Assembly (NCBI RefSeq): GCF_009923995.1
Contig: NZ_RFSK01000044.1
Coordinates: 1-52,360 of the forward strand
From: Janthinobacterium sp.
GTDB taxonomy: Bacteria; Pseudomonadota; Gammaproteobacteria; Burkholderiales; Burkholderiaceae_D
Length of the DNA: 52,360 nucleotides
Direction of reading: 5' to 3'
The notes below the pieces were generated by a model. The model ran no database searches. It saw only the letters and a program-made list of their open reading frames with translations, and was not told where the DNA came from. A program made the position numbers and the translations under genes. Below are positions 24,939-34,933 of this stretch, piece after piece. Numbering within the stretch: position 1 is the stretch's first letter; every line of letters begins with the position of its first letter.

Positions 24939-26906
24939 TTACAGCTTGAACACGCCCACCACCTGCGTCAGTTCCTGCGCCTGCTCCTGCAGCGCGCCGG
25001 CCGCCGCCGCCGCTTCCTCCACCAGGGCCGCGTTCTGCTGCGTCACCTGGTCCATCTGGGCGATGGCCTGGTTGACCTGCTCGATGCCGCTGCGCTGCTC
25101 TTCGCTTGCCTGCGCGATCTCGGCCATGATGCCGCTCACCTGCCGCACGCTGGCCACCACGCTGTCCATGGTGGCGCTGGCCTGGTTCACCTGCGCGTGG
25201 CCTAGGTCCACCGTGCCGGCGGAGGTCTCGATCAGGTCCTTGATCTCCCTGGCGGCCAGCGTCGCGCGCTGCGCCAGGGTGCGCACTTCCGTGGCGACGA
25301 CGGCAAAGCCCCGTCCCTGCTCCCCGGCGCGCGCCGCCTCGACGGCCGCGTTCAGGGCCAGGATATTCGTCTGGAAGGCGATGCCGTCGATGACGCCGAT
25401 GATGTCGGCGATCTTGCCCGAGGAACTGCGGATGGCTTGCATGGTGCTGGCCACCTGCGCCACGGCGGCGCCGCCTTCGGCCGCCAGCGTCGATGATGCG
25501 CGCGCCAGGCTGCTTGCTTGTTGAGCATGATCAACATTCTGGCGCACGGTGGAGCTGAGTTCCTCCATCGAGGCGGCCGTTTCTTCCAGCGAGCCGGCTT
25601 GCTCTTCCGTGCGGCTCGACAGGTCCAGGTTGCCGCTGGCGATGTCACCCGATGCGGCGGCGATCTGTCCCGCGCTGCCGCGCACCTTGCCCACCACCTG
25701 CGACAGCTGCCCGCTGATGCGGTTCATGGCGTGCAGCAGGCGGCCGATCTCGTCCTCGCTGCGCGCGTGCAGCCGCACCGTCAGGTCGCCGCCGGCGATC
25801 TGCGCGGCGGCCGCTTCGGCCTGCGCCAGCGGACGCGAGACGAGCACGCGCACGAGCCAGTACAGCAGCAGGGTAAAGACGAGCAGGGCGATGAAGCCGG
25901 AGAGGGCCAGCCGGTTGCGCAACTGGCGCGCCTCGGCCGTGATTTCGTCGCTGAAGGCGCCGCCCGCGATGACCCAGTGCCAGGGCGCGAAGCTGCGGTA
26001 GCTGAGCTGCTTTTCGCGCGCGCCGGTCGTGTCGCCCGGCGCCGTCCAGGCGTAGCGCAGGGCGCCGTTCTTCTGCGCCAGCATTTCCTGGATGAAGGGG
26101 CGGCCGTCGCTGGCCTTGAAGTCGAGCGCGCTCTTGCCTTCGCTGTTCGGGTGCAGCACCAGCTGGCCGTAGCCGGCGCCGGGCGCCGCGTCGACGATGA
26201 AGATGTAGCCCGTCTGGCCGATCCTGACCTGACGGATCTTGTCTTTCAGCATGGCCAGATTCTTGCTGATATCGAGGCCGATGAAGAGCACGCCCACCAC
26301 CTTGCCGGCCGCGTCGCGCACGGGGTCGTACTGGGTAATGTATTGCTTGCCAAACAAGGTTGCCATGCCAACGAAGCGCTGGCCCGCGCGCAGGGGCGCA
26401 TAGCTGGGGTGGTCGTGGTCCAGCTGCGTGCCGATGGCCCGCGTGCCGTCCTGTTTTTTCAGCGAGGTGCTGATGCGCACGAATTCATCGCCATCGGCGG
26501 CGAAGATGGTGGCCACCACGCCCGTTTGCGCCAGGTAGCGGTCGACGGTGGCCGTGTCCAGGTTCAGCACCTTGCCGCCATTGCTGAGCCTTGGCGTGGC
26601 CTTGCCGGCCACGGCCACCGTGTCGTCCGGGTCCAGGGCGAACGGGCCGGCAAACTCGGCCGCGAACAGGCGGGCGAAACTGCCGGCCTCGTTGACCATG
26701 GCCGCGTGGAAGACTTCCGTGGTGGTCATGACGCTGTTGAGTTCGCTGGCGACGGCCGCCTCGGCCCGCTGTTCCAGCGCGCGCGTGGTGGCGATACTGC
26801 TCAGGGCAGTCAGGCTGGCCAGGATCAGGCTGACCAGGGCAAACGTGAAGACGGTGATCTTGCCGCCGACACTGCAGTGGCGGAGGGAGAGCGAAAAAGT
26901 GGGCAT
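24939..26906 (-). CDS. Methyl-accepting chemotaxis protein with Cache sensor
   Basis: A 655-residue chemoreceptor. TM1 is at about residues 17-40. The periplasmic sensor (about 45-320) is a Cache type: [48 protein letters not shown] and [10 protein letters not shown] are hallmark strands. TM2 (about 332-355) leads to HAMP (to about 408). The methylation/signalling domain follows, with the invariant hairpin tip [33 protein letters not shown] (quoted here only in part: [11 protein letters not shown]). The C-terminus has no CheR/CheB-binding pentapeptide. The ligand is probably a small organic acid or amino acid, by sensor class only. Confidence 0.93.
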   Translation of the reverse strand: MPTFSLSLRHCSVGGKITVFTFALVSLILASLTALSSIATTRALEQRAEAAVASELNSVMTTTEVFHAAMVNEAGSFARLFAAEFAGPFALDPDDTVAVAGKATPRLSNGGKVLNLDTATVDRYLAQTGVVATIFAADGDEFVRISTSLKKQDGTRAIGTQLDHDHPSYAPLRAGQRFVGMATLFGKQYITQYDPVRDAAGKVVGVLFIGLDISKNLAMLKDKIRQVRIGQTGYIFIVDAAPGAGYGQLVLHPNSEGKSALDFKASDGRPFIQEMLAQKNGALRYAWTAPGDTTGAREKQLSYRSFAPWHWVIAGGAFSDEITAEARQLRNRLALSGFIALLVFTLLLYWLVRVLVSRPLAQAEAAAAQIAGGDLTVRLHARSEDEIGRLLHAMNRISGQLSQVVGKVRGSAGQIAAASGDIASGNLDLSSRTEEQAGSLEETAASMEELSSTVRQNVDHAQQASSLARASSTLAAEGGAAVAQVASTMQAIRSSSGKIADIIGVIDGIAFQTNILALNAAVEAARAGEQGRGFAVVATEVRTLAQRATLAAREIKDLIETSAGTVDLGHAQVNQASATMDSVVASVRQVSGIMAEIAQASEEQRSGIEQVNQAIAQMDQVTQQNAALVEEAAAAAGALQEQAQELTQVVGVFKL

Positions 26907-27454
26907 ATTGTTTCAGTGCGTGTGGCTAAGGAGTCATCAGCAGGGCCATTCCTGGTCATGACATGACACGCGGGGAGGGGAGCTGTCGGGGAAATGCCGC
27001 GCCAGGGCGGCTTGCCGGGCTGGCTGCGGTGCACGGGCCAGCGTGATTTCAGGGGGCGATGATAGCATGTTGCTTGCGTTTTGTTACTAAGTGTTTCCCG
27101 TAAGAATCATTATTTCGCGTAAAAACATCATCCGGATCAAGCAATGTGAAAACCGTATATTGACTTTCTGGCGTGGTATCTGGCGTTTTGCCGCGGTGCC
27201 CGTCGCGCCGGCGGCCAGCCGGGCGCGCGGGCGTGGCACTTGCTCACGGATGTTTCACTTTGTAATGAATGAAACGCCATCCTTAATCCGCGTTTAAGCT
27301 TCCAGGAAGAAACTGATATTCCATGGGAGACTGCCTGGCCGTATCCTGTAGAATAATATGCAGACCAGTCGTGTATTCCCCTTACTGTCTTGCTGGCAGG
27401 CGCACCCGCAGTCGCGCCGCCTGGAATTGATTTAACTAATTTTCGGAGAAGCCG
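26907..27454. other. Divergent intergenic region, no gene seen
   Basis: About 550 bases between the chemoreceptor and prc. Short open frames here have no supporting features. A GTTTCA...TGAAAC dyad lies near 27248-27271, and a TAGAAT-like -10 element lies near 27348. Both could belong to the prc promoter, but neither is strong. Confidence 0.45.
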
Positions 27455-29731
27455 ATGAAGAAGCAAATGATGCTGGTCACCCTGGTGCTTGCCCTGTCAG
27501 CCCAAGCTGGCGCAGCCCAGACGGACAAGAGCGCCGCTCCTCCGCCCCCCATGAAGCCGCTGGCCCAGCAAACGCAGGCCGCGCTGTGGGCCTCGCGCGT
27601 CTTGACGCGCGTCCATTACAAGGCCATGCCGCTCGACGATGCCATGTCGGAAAAGATCTTCGACCGCTATTTCAAGTCGCTCGACGCGGAAAAACTGTTC
27701 TTCGTGCAGGCCGACATCGACCGCTTCGCCCCGCTGCGCACCAAGCTCGACGATGCCATCACCAATGAAGACCTGACGGCGCCGTTCGCCATCTACAATC
27801 TGTACCAGCAGCGTTTCGACGAGCGCATGGCGTATGCGCGCGAATTGCTGAAAACCAAGTTCGACTTCACGGCCGACGAAAGCTACCAGATCGACCGCGA
27901 AAAGGCCGCCTGGCCGAAGAATGACGAGGAAGTGCGCGACCTGTGGCGCAAGCGCGTCAAGAATGACTGGCTGCGCCTGAAGCTGGCGGGCAAGGAAGAC
28001 AAGGCCATCCGGGAAACCCTGGACAAGCGCTACGAGAGCTACACGGCCCGTTCGCGCAAGCTCAACAGCGAAGACGTGTTCCAGATCTTCATGAATGCCT
28101 ACGCCATGTCGATCGAGCCGCATACCAATTATCTGGGCCCGCGCGCCTCGGAAAACTTCGACATCGCCATGCGTCTGTCGCTCGAAGGCATCGGCGCCGT
28201 GCTGCAGACGCGCGACGAATACACGGTGGTGCGCGAAGTCGTGCCGGGCAGCCCGGCGGGCCTGTCGGGCAAGCTGAAGGTGGGCGACCGCATCGTTGGC
28301 GTGGGGCAGGGCGAAAGCGGCCCCATCACCGAAGTGCTGGGCATGCGCATCGACGACGTGGTGCAGCTGATCCGCGGCGCCAAGGATTCCGTGGTGCGCC
28401 TCGACATCCTGCCGGCCGATGCCGGCCCGGACGCCAAGCACGTGGTCCTGCCGCTGGTGCGCAAGAAAATCAGCATGGAAGAGCAGGCGGCGAAGAAATC
28501 CGTCATCGAAGTGCGCGACAACGGCGTCAAGCGCCGCATCGGCGTCATTTCCCTGCCCACCTTCTACCAGGACTTCGAAGCGCGCCGCCGCGGCGACAAG
28601 GATTTCAAGAGCGCCACGCGCGACGTGAGCCGCTTGCTGGGCGAGTTGAAAAAGGACAAGGTTGACAACGTCCTCATCGACTTGCGCAACAACGGCGGCG
28701 GTTCGCTGAACGAGGCCGTCGAACTGACGGGCCTGTTCATCGACAAGGGCCCCGTCGTGATGCAGCGCAATGCCGAAGGCAAGGTCGACATCGAAAGCGA
28801 TACCAACGCCGGCCTGGCGTGGGATGGCCCGATGGGCGTGCTGATCAACCGGGGCTCCGCGTCCGCTTCCGAAATCTTCGCCGCCGCCATCCAGGACTAC
28901 GGCCGCGGCGTCATCATCGGCGAAGGCAGCTTCGGCAAGGGCACGGTGCAGACCCTGTTCAGCCTGGACCGTTTCGGCGGCAGCGAGAAAGCCCGCTTCG
29001 GCGAGCTGAAGATGACGATCGCACAGTTCTTCCGCATCAATGGCGGCACCACGCAGCTGCGCGGCGTCACGCCCGACATCAAGCTGCCGGCCATGTCGGA
29101 CACGGACAACTTCGGCGAATCGAGCTACGACAATGCCCTGCCATGGGTGGCCATCAAGCCGGCGCCGTATTTGCCGACGGGCGACCTGAAGGATATCGTG
29201 CCCCTGCTGGACAAGAAGCATGAAGCGCGCGTGGCCAAGGACAAGGATTTCCAGTACTTGCTCGATGACATCGCCCTCGTCGTCAAGCAGCGCAAGGAAA
29301 ACCAGATTTCGCTCAATGAAACCGTGCGCCGCAAGGAGCGCGATGCCCAGGAAGCGCGCGCCAAGGCCCGTGAAAAACGCCTGATCGCGCAGATTTCCAA
29401 TCCGTCCGACGACCTGGTGGTGATTCCCGATCCGAAGGACGTGCTGAAGGGCGCGAAGGCGGCCAGCAAGACGGCCAAGCAGATCGCCGCCGTGAAGGGC
29501 GCGCTGCGCACCGACGACGGCTTGCAGGGCGACGAGCGGGCCTTGAGCGCCGAACTCGATGCCGAGACGGCCGCGAAGAGCGCCAAGGACGTGCTGCTGA
29601 ACGAATCGGCGCGCATCCTGGCCGACGAAGTGGCGCTGATCAAGGCCGACACGCGCCTGGCGGCCAAGGTGTTGCCGTATGGCGCCGCTGCCGACGCCAA
29701 GGCCACGCCGGTGGCGGCGACGGCGAAGTAA
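27455..29731 (+). CDS. prc: Carboxy-terminal processing protease (tail-specific protease)
   Basis: A 758-residue periplasmic S41 protease. A signal peptide ends near residue 21 (AGAAQ). The long N-terminal domain (DUF3340-like, about 35-210) contains FFVQADIDRF. A PDZ domain lies at about 240-320 (EGIGAVLQTRDEYTVV). The catalytic domain has LIDLRNNGGGSLNEA and NRGSASASEIF with nucleophile Ser470 and general-base Lys495 in GSFGKGTVQ. The C-terminal DUF3340-type region is Ala/Lys-rich. It degrades tagged or misfolded periplasmic proteins and trims substrates such as PBP3. The ATG is preceded by CGGAG, and a strong terminator follows. Confidence 0.95.
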   Translation: MKKQMMLVTLVLALSAQAGAAQTDKSAAPPPPMKPLAQQTQAALWASRVLTRVHYKAMPLDDAMSEKIFDRYFKSLDAEKLFFVQADIDRFAPLRTKLDDAITNEDLTAPFAIYNLYQQRFDERMAYARELLKTKFDFTADESYQIDREKAAWPKNDEEVRDLWRKRVKNDWLRLKLAGKEDKAIRETLDKRYESYTARSRKLNSEDVFQIFMNAYAMSIEPHTNYLGPRASENFDIAMRLSLEGIGAVLQTRDEYTVVREVVPGSPAGLSGKLKVGDRIVGVGQGESGPITEVLGMRIDDVVQLIRGAKDSVVRLDILPADAGPDAKHVVLPLVRKKISMEEQAAKKSVIEVRDNGVKRRIGVISLPTFYQDFEARRRGDKDFKSATRDVSRLLGELKKDKVDNVLIDLRNNGGGSLNEAVELTGLFIDKGPVVMQRNAEGKVDIESDTNAGLAWDGPMGVLINRGSASASEIFAAAIQDYGRGVIIGEGSFGKGTVQTLFSLDRFGGSEKARFGELKMTIAQFFRINGGTTQLRGVTPDIKLPAMSDTDNFGESSYDNALPWVAIKPAPYLPTGDLKDIVPLLDKKHEARVAKDKDFQYLLDDIALVVKQRKENQISLNETVRRKERDAQEARAKAREKRLIAQISNPSDDLVVIPDPKDVLKGAKAASKTAKQIAAVKGALRTDDGLQGDERALSAELDAETAAKSAKDVLLNESARILADEVALIKADTRLAAKVLPYGAAADAKATPVAATAK

Positions 29732-29791
29732 GCCGGCAGGGGAGGGCGGCGCGGCGGCCAGCGCGAGCTCCGCCGCAGCGCCTAGCCCGGG

Positions 29792-29828
29792 ACGGGGCCG
29801 GACCAGCGGGTCCGGCCCCGTTTTTTTT
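29792..29828 (+). terminator. Intrinsic terminator of prc
   Basis: A 12-bp perfect stem CGGGGCCGGACC / GGTCCGGCCCCG with a four-base loop is followed immediately by eight T. Confidence 0.93.
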
Positions 29829-29891
29829 GGCGCGCCGGCCGCAGTTATTGGCTCAGTGTATTTCTGTTATTTCAACAATCAATTGGCATGA

Positions 29892-29979
29892 TATGCTGCG
29901 ATGCAGCATAATTCACTCGTCTCCTCTATTCTCCTCCAAGAAAATAGATTCAGCCCGCTCTCGCAGCGGGCTTTTTTTT
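29892..29979 (+). ncRNA. Putative anti-SD small RNA, copy A
   Basis: First of four related elements. It has a perfect 8-bp hairpin TATGCTGC-GAT-GCAGCATA (29892-29910) and a 42-nt single-stranded stretch with TCTCCTCTATTCTCCTCC complementary to Shine-Dalgarno sequences. The terminator AGCCCGCT-CTCGC-AGCGGGCT follows, with eight T (29952-29979). A TATTTCT box lies exactly 34 bases before the ATGC of the hairpin, as in the other copies. It sits between the prc terminator and the convergent LysR gene. There is no open reading frame. RNA is inferred, not shown. Confidence 0.75.
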
Positions 29980-29993
29980 GCCTCGGATTTGCC

Positions 29994-30920
29994 TCAGTTT
30001 TGGCGCGGCGGCAATTGCACGTCGGGCTGGGTGGCCAGCAGGGCCGTGATCCAGCCCGTAAACGCCTGCAGCTTGGGCGTGGCCAGGCGGCCTTGCGGCG
30101 TCAGCAGGGACATGGGCATGGGCGTCGGCGGATGATCCGCCAGCACGGCCACCAGCGCGCCGCTGTCTAGGTATTCGCGCACCTGGTACATGGCCGCCTG
30201 GGCCAGTCCCAGTCCTTGCAACGCGCAAGCGACGCTGGCATCCGCATCGTTGACGGCGATGGGACCGGCCATTGGCACGCGCACCACTTCGCCGTCCTGC
30301 TGGAAATCCCAGTCGAAGGCGCGGCCCGTGCGGCCCGAGTAATGCATGATGCCCCGGTGTGCGGCCAGCTCGGCCAGGGTCTGCGGCGTGCCGTGCCGCG
30401 CCAGGTAGGCGGGCGTGGCGCAGGTGACGAAGCGCATCAGGCCGATCTGCCTGCCGATGAAGGCGGAATCCTGCAAGTCACCCACGCGCAGGGCGCAGTC
30501 GATGCCTTCCTGTGTCAGGTCCACCAGGCGGTCCGTCAGGCTCAGCTGCAATTGCACCTCGGGATAGGCGGCGTGGAAGTGCGCGACATGGGGAATGACG
30601 AGGCGGCGGCCCACCGTATTGGGCAGGTTGATGCGCAGCAAGCCGCGCGGTTTCTTCGCTTCCGGGCCGCGAAACGCCAGTTCCGCCGTGTCCACGGCCC
30701 GCAGGATGTCGATGCAGTGGCGAAAGTAATCGGCTCCTTCCGGCGTCAGCGACAAGCGGCGCGTGGTTCGCTGCAGCAATTGCGTGCCCAGGTAGGCTTC
30801 CAGCTTTTGCAGGGTGGCCGTCAGCGCCGCGCGCGGCAGATTCAAGGTTTCGGCCGCCTTGGAAAAACTGTTGGCCTCGACGATGCGCACGAAGGTCTGC
30901 ATGGCCTTGATCTTGTCCAT
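29994..30920 (-). CDS. LysR-family transcriptional regulator
   Basis: A 308-residue regulator. The N-terminal winged helix-turn-helix (1-60) has AMQTFVRIVEANSFSKAAE and LPRAALTATLQKLE. The substrate-binding domain (about 90-300) includes LRINLPNTVGRR and GIDCALRVGDL. It is divergent from the MFS exporter gene at 31048 and probably controls it. The assigned ATG at 30920 is directly preceded by a ten-C tract and has no ribosome site. Loss of one C would fuse the coding frame to ATG 30954, giving an 11-residue N-terminal extension. Both points are discussed as a finding. Confidence 0.9.
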   Translation of the reverse strand: MDKIKAMQTFVRIVEANSFSKAAETLNLPRAALTATLQKLEAYLGTQLLQRTTRRLSLTPEGADYFRHCIDILRAVDTAELAFRGPEAKKPRGLLRINLPNTVGRRLVIPHVAHFHAAYPEVQLQLSLTDRLVDLTQEGIDCALRVGDLQDSAFIGRQIGLMRFVTCATPAYLARHGTPQTLAELAAHRGIMHYSGRTGRAFDWDFQQDGEVVRVPMAGPIAVNDADASVACALQGLGLAQAAMYQVREYLDSGALVAVLADHPPTPMPMSLLTPQGRLATPKLQAFTGWITALLATQPDVQLPPRQN

Positions 30921-30930
30921 GGGGGGGGGG
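30921..30930. repeat. Ten-base G/C homopolymer at the LysR start
   Basis: Ten consecutive G (C on the coding strand) abut the LysR start codon. Tracts of this length are prone to slipped-strand changes and also to sequencing error. Confidence 0.9.
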
Positions 30931-31047
30931 CAGGTTTTCTGTGGAATTGTTCATCTAATGTGAAAAGTGTAGGGGGATTATGCCCTAATTATCTTGGGCC
31001 CGGCTTTGCCTAGAATAGACCCATCCCTAACGAACCGAGGAAATAAC

Positions 31048-32274
31048 ATGAACAAGGCCTCTTCCCGCGCAGCAGTGTCTGCTCCCCCCGACATTGCACC
31101 CGGCATGGTGTTGCTGCTGGCCATCGCTTCCGGCCTCATCGTCGCCAACCTGTACTACGCGCAAACCCTCGTCGGCCCCATCAGCGCTTCCACGGGCCTG
31201 TCGGCCAAGGCGGCCGGGTTGATCGTCACCCTGACGCAAGTGGGCTATACCCTGGGCCTGCTGTTTGTCGTGCCGCTGGGCGACTTGCTGGAAAACCGCC
31301 GCCTGATCGTCACGGCCCTGCTGGTGACGGCCACGGCGCTCGTGGCGGCGGCCCTCTCCACGGGCGCCATCGTCTTCCTCGCCGCCGCGCTGGCCATCGG
31401 CCTCGGTTCCGTGGCGGCGCAGGTGATCGTGCCGTTTGCCGCCCACCTGTCGCAGGAAGCGACGCGGGGGCAGACCGTGGGCAAGGTCGTCAGCGGCTTG
31501 TTGCTGGGCATCATGCTGGCCCGTCCCGTGGCGTCGCTGGTGGCGGCCCATGCCAGCTGGCACGTGGTGTTCGGCGGCGCCGCCATACTGATGCTGGCGC
31601 TGGCTGCCGTGCTGCGCCGCGCCTTGCCCGTGCGCCAGCCCGTGGCTAGCATGAAATATCCTGCCCTGATGGCCTCGCTGTGGCATTTGCTGCTGGGCAC
31701 GCCCGTGCTGCGCCGCCGCGCCGCCTACCACGCGGGCCTGTTCGGCGCCTTCAGCCTGTTCTGGACCGTCACGCCGCTGGTGCTGGCCAGCCCCGCGTTC
31801 GGCCTGTCGCAAACGGGCATCGCCATCTTTGCCCTGGTGGGCATGGCCGGCGCCGTCGCTTCGCCCATCGCGGGCCGCCTGGCCGATGCGGGCCATACCT
31901 TGCCGGCCACGGCCGCCGCGCTGGCGCTGGGCATCGTCGCCTTCGCCTTGCCGATGCTCGCGCCCGAGTCGAAACACGTGGCGCTGGGCTTGCTGGTGGC
32001 GGCTTCCATCGTGCTCGACATGGGCGTGGCGGCCAACCTGGTGCTGGGCCAGCGCGCCATCTTCAGCCTGGGCGCGGAAGTGCGGGGCCGCCTGAACGGC
32101 CTGTATTTCGCCCTGTTCTTCGCGGGCGGCGCGGCCGGCTCGGCCGTCGGTGCCTGGGTGTATGCCAGCTATGGCTGGCAGGCAACCTTGCTGACTGGCA
32201 TGGCGTTCCCGGGACTGGCCTTGCTGGTATGGCTGGGGGAATTTTTGCCGCTGGCGGCGCGCCGCACGGCGTGA
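31048..32274 (+). CDS. MFS transporter (drug/metabolite exporter type)
   Basis: A 408-residue 12-TM major facilitator. The N-terminal half has NLYYAQTLVGPI, a motif of the YfcJ/AraJ-like or EmrD-like 12-TM exporters, and the loop 2-3 signature GDLLENRRLIV. The C-terminal half has a second loop GRLADAGHTLPA. It is an inner-membrane proton-coupled exporter by family; the substrate is unknown. ATG 31048 has GAGGAAA upstream, so the longer open frame is not used. It is divergently transcribed from LysR with a shared promoter region of about 120 bases. Confidence 0.88.
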   Translation: MNKASSRAAVSAPPDIAPGMVLLLAIASGLIVANLYYAQTLVGPISASTGLSAKAAGLIVTLTQVGYTLGLLFVVPLGDLLENRRLIVTALLVTATALVAAALSTGAIVFLAAALAIGLGSVAAQVIVPFAAHLSQEATRGQTVGKVVSGLLLGIMLARPVASLVAAHASWHVVFGGAAILMLALAAVLRRALPVRQPVASMKYPALMASLWHLLLGTPVLRRRAAYHAGLFGAFSLFWTVTPLVLASPAFGLSQTGIAIFALVGMAGAVASPIAGRLADAGHTLPATAAALALGIVAFALPMLAPESKHVALGLLVAASIVLDMGVAANLVLGQRAIFSLGAEVRGRLNGLYFALFFAGGAAGSAVGAWVYASYGWQATLLTGMAFPGLALLVWLGEFLPLAARRTA

Positions 32275-32339
32275 AACCGTGATGGCGCCTCATTATCACT
32301 GGTGGATATTTCTATCATCATGAATATAAAGTGGCGTGA

Positions 32340-32426
32340 TATGCCGCGCTGCCGCATCATGCACCTGTCTCCTCTATCTCCTCCAAGGAAATAGATTCAG
32401 CCCGCTCCCGTAGCGGGCTTTTTTTT
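32340..32426 (+). ncRNA. Putative anti-SD small RNA, copy B
   Basis: The hairpin ATGCCGC-GCT-GCCGCAT (32341-32357) has one C-C mismatch. TGTCTCCTCTATCTCCTCC follows, then AGCCCGCT-CCCGT-AGCGGGCT and eight T (32399-32426). TATTTCT at 32307 is 34 bases before the hairpin. Upstream it shares GAATATAAAGTGG with copy C. It lies between the MFS gene and the convergent pentapeptide-repeat gene. Confidence 0.75.
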
Positions 32427-32437
32427 GCCTGTTTACA

Positions 32438-33121
32438 TCAAATCACCACGAGATCGAGCGCACGCATGAAATTGGCCGCCTGCGCATGCGTGATGACGGC
32501 GCCTTTCAGGAGTGCCGCTTCGCTTAATTTAAAGCCGTCGATGTCGGCGCCGCGCAGGTCCGCGCCCTGGAACTTCGCCAGCTTGATGGTGGCATTGCGC
32601 AGGCTGCCCCCTTCGAAGACGGCTTCACGGAAGTCGCAGCTGGCCAGGTAGGCGTCGGAAAAATCCAGCTGCTTCAATGTCGCCTTGCGGAAGGAGAAGC
32701 CGCGCAGGTCGGCGCCCACCAGCAGGGTATCCTCGAACGTCAAGCCCAGGTGGGCCGCTTCCTCGAACGAGGCGCCCGTCAGCTTGCAGCCGTGGTAGGT
32801 GGCCGAGGCCAGCTTGGCGCGCCGCCATTTCGTGTTGTTCAAGTCGCAGCCTTCGAAGCTGGCGTCGACGGCGTCGACGGATTCGAAGTCGGCGCTGCCC
32901 GCGCGGCAGCGGCGCCACGTGCTGCGCGCCAGCTTGCTGGCAAATAAATTCGTGTCGGCAAAGGTGCAACGCTCGAAGGTGCAGCCCTGCAAATCGAGGC
33001 GCGACAGGTCTTCGCCATCAAAGGCGCAATCGATGAAGTGGCGCACCGGCAAGGCCAGCTGCTGCTCCATGCCGGCGCGGTCCAGGGTCATGCCATTTAC
33101 TGCGGTGTCGTGTGTTGCCAT
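32438..33121 (-). CDS. Pentapeptide-repeat protein
   Basis: A 227-residue protein built almost wholly of A(D/N)LXX-type pentapeptides from about residue 38 to 215 (for example LSRLDLQGCTFERCTFAD, ANLF, ADLRGFSF, GADLRGADIDGF). It would form a right-handed quadrilateral beta-helix. There is a non-repeat break near residues 120-135. Size and break are reminiscent of Qnr/MfpA-like gyrase-interacting proteins, but nothing seen here proves that role. Cytosolic. Its 3' end converges with small-RNA copy B. Confidence 0.88.
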   Translation of the reverse strand: MATHDTAVNGMTLDRAGMEQQLALPVRHFIDCAFDGEDLSRLDLQGCTFERCTFADTNLFASKLARSTWRRCRAGSADFESVDAVDASFEGCDLNNTKWRRAKLASATYHGCKLTGASFEEAAHLGLTFEDTLLVGADLRGFSFRKATLKQLDFSDAYLASCDFREAVFEGGSLRNATIKLAKFQGADLRGADIDGFKLSEAALLKGAVITHAQAANFMRALDLVVI

Positions 33122-33430
33122 CCGTTATATTCCTCATCAAGGCAGGGGAGGGATGGCGCGGCGGGAAAGATGCACGAACCAGACCACTTCCCCGGCCGGT
33201 GTCATAGCCAAAGGTCAGCGCCGTGGGTCCGCGTGGGCGGGAGCATGCCGGACGGTGCCGGGCACTTACCGGGTTACCAACCGGTGCGCTCATTTTCGAT
33301 CAGCCTGCATTGTAACGGCTCGTGCGCACCCTTGCCAGTGCCGGATAAACCGGGTTAGTATCGTTGCAGGCGCAGCCACCGCGCCAACGTCGCTCGGACG
33401 GATCCGGGCGCTTACGTAAAGATATCTACC
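33122..33430. other. Divergent promoter region, no gene seen
   Basis: About 310 bases between the pentapeptide-repeat gene and alaC. I see no open frame with support and no clear operator. Both flanking promoters must lie here. Confidence 0.5.
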
Positions 33431-34648
33431 ATGACCGACAGCCAAGCTCCGCGCAGCTTTTCGCGCATCAATCGTCTTCCCCCCTACGTTTTCAATATCA
33501 CCGCCGAACTCAAGATGGCCGCGCGCCGCCGTGGCGAGGACATTATCGACATGTCGATGGGTAATCCCGACGGCGCCACCCCGGCCCACATCGTCGACAA
33601 GCTGATCGACACGGTGAAACGCCCCGACACGCACGGCTATTCCGCCTCCAAGGGCATTCCCCGGCTGCGCCGCGCCATTTCCCACTGGTACAAGAAGCGC
33701 TACGACGTCGATATCGACCCGGACAGCGAAGCCATCGTCACCATCGGCTCAAAGGAGGGCCTGGCCCACCTGATGCTGGCGACCCTGGACCGGGGCGACA
33801 CGGTGCTGGTGCCCAACCCCAGCTACCCCATCCACATCTGGGGCGCCGTCATCGCCGGTGCCGACATCCGCTCCGTGCGCATGGGGCCGGGCGTGGATTT
33901 CTTTGCCGAACTGGAACGCGCCATCCGCGAAAGCTACCCGAAACCGAAGATGATGGTGCTGGGTTTCCCGTCCAATCCCACGGCGCAATGCGTGGAGTTG
34001 GAATTCTTCGAGCGGGTGGTGGCGCTGGCGAAACAGCACAATATCCTCGTGGTGCATGACCTGGCCTACGCCGACATCACCTTCGATGGCTGGAAGGCGC
34101 CGTCCATCATGCAGGTACCCGGCGCGCGCGACGTGGCCGTGGAATTCTTCACCATGTCGAAAAGCTACAACATGGCGGGCTGGCGCATCGGCTTCATGGT
34201 GGGCAACGCGGAACTGGTGGCGGCCCTGGCGCGCATCAAGAGCTATCACGATTACGGCAGTTTTACGCCCGTGCAAGTGGCGGCCATTGCCGCGCTGGAG
34301 GGCGATCAAAGCTGCGTGACGGAGATCTGCGCCCAGTACCAGCGCCGCCGCGACGTGCTGGTGAAAGGCTTGCACGAGGCGGGCTGGATGGTGGAAAAAC
34401 CGAAGGCGTCGATGTACATCTGGGCGCATATCCCGCAAGCGTACCGTCACCTCGGGTCGCTGGAATTTGCCAAGCTGCTGCTGGAAAAAGCGAGAGTGAG
34501 CGTGTCGCCCGGCATCGGTTTCGGCGAATACGGCGATGAATACGTGCGCTTCGCCCTGATCGAAAACGAGGCCCGCGTGCGGCAAGCGTTACGCGGGATC
34601 AAGAATATGTTGCGTGCCGGCGACGGGAAAACGGAGGCGGTCGCATAA
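33431..34648 (+). CDS. alaC: Alanine transaminase, AlaC-type class I/II aminotransferase
   Basis: A 405-residue PLP enzyme making alanine from pyruvate and glutamate. Visible features are [10 protein letters not shown] at the N-terminus, [40 protein letters not shown], and the PLP lysine Lys244 in [16 protein letters not shown]. The combination of MGNPDG and the [10 protein letters not shown] lysine motif is typical of AlaC rather than AspC or DAP aminotransferase. No ribosome site is obvious apart from GATATCTACC, and no better start exists. Monocistronic; small-RNA copy C follows. Confidence 0.9.
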   Translation: MTDSQAPRSFSRINRLPPYVFNITAELKMAARRRGEDIIDMSMGNPDGATPAHIVDKLIDTVKRPDTHGYSASKGIPRLRRAISHWYKKRYDVDIDPDSEAIVTIGSKEGLAHLMLATLDRGDTVLVPNPSYPIHIWGAVIAGADIRSVRMGPGVDFFAELERAIRESYPKPKMMVLGFPSNPTAQCVELEFFERVVALAKQHNILVVHDLAYADITFDGWKAPSIMQVPGARDVAVEFFTMSKSYNMAGWRIGFMVGNAELVAALARIKSYHDYGSFTPVQVAAIAALEGDQSCVTEICAQYQRRRDVLVKGLHEAGWMVEKPKASMYIWAHIPQAYRHLGSLEFAKLLLEKARVSVSPGIGFGEYGDEYVRFALIENEARVRQALRGIKNMLRAGDGKTEAVA

Positions 34649-34727
34649 AGGTTGCCGCAGAGCATTGCTCGTTGCCCTTAATATCACTGCCGCGTATTTC
34701 TGACATCACGAATATAAAGTGGTTTTA

Positions 34728-34814
34728 TATGCTGCAACGCGGCATCATGTACTTGTCTCCTCTATCTCCTCCAAGGAAATAGATTCAGCCCGCTCCCGTA
34801 GCGGGCTTTTTTTT
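34728..34814 (+). ncRNA. Putative anti-SD small RNA, copy C
   Basis: The hairpin ATGCTGC-AAC-GCGGCAT (34729-34745) keeps the stem with a U-G pair where copy A has U-A. Then come TTGTCTCCTCTATCTCCTCC, a terminator stem identical to copy B, and eight T (34787-34814). TATTTCT at 34695 is again 34 bases before the hairpin. It lies between alaC and a lipoprotein gene. Confidence 0.75.
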
Positions 34815-34933
34815 GCCTGTCGCTGCCAGCGGCGCCGGCATGCGCGCGGATTCAGCGTGATCCGGCCCGTTTCGCCCCGCTGATCGCTTAACATGCCGAC
34901 ATGTCACGCGACCTTGACCCGGGAGATACCTTG

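Noticed and set aside
27091..27297. A 68-residue plus-strand frame upstream of prc
   Set aside because: It has no ribosome site or recognisable features. The region is more likely promoter DNA.
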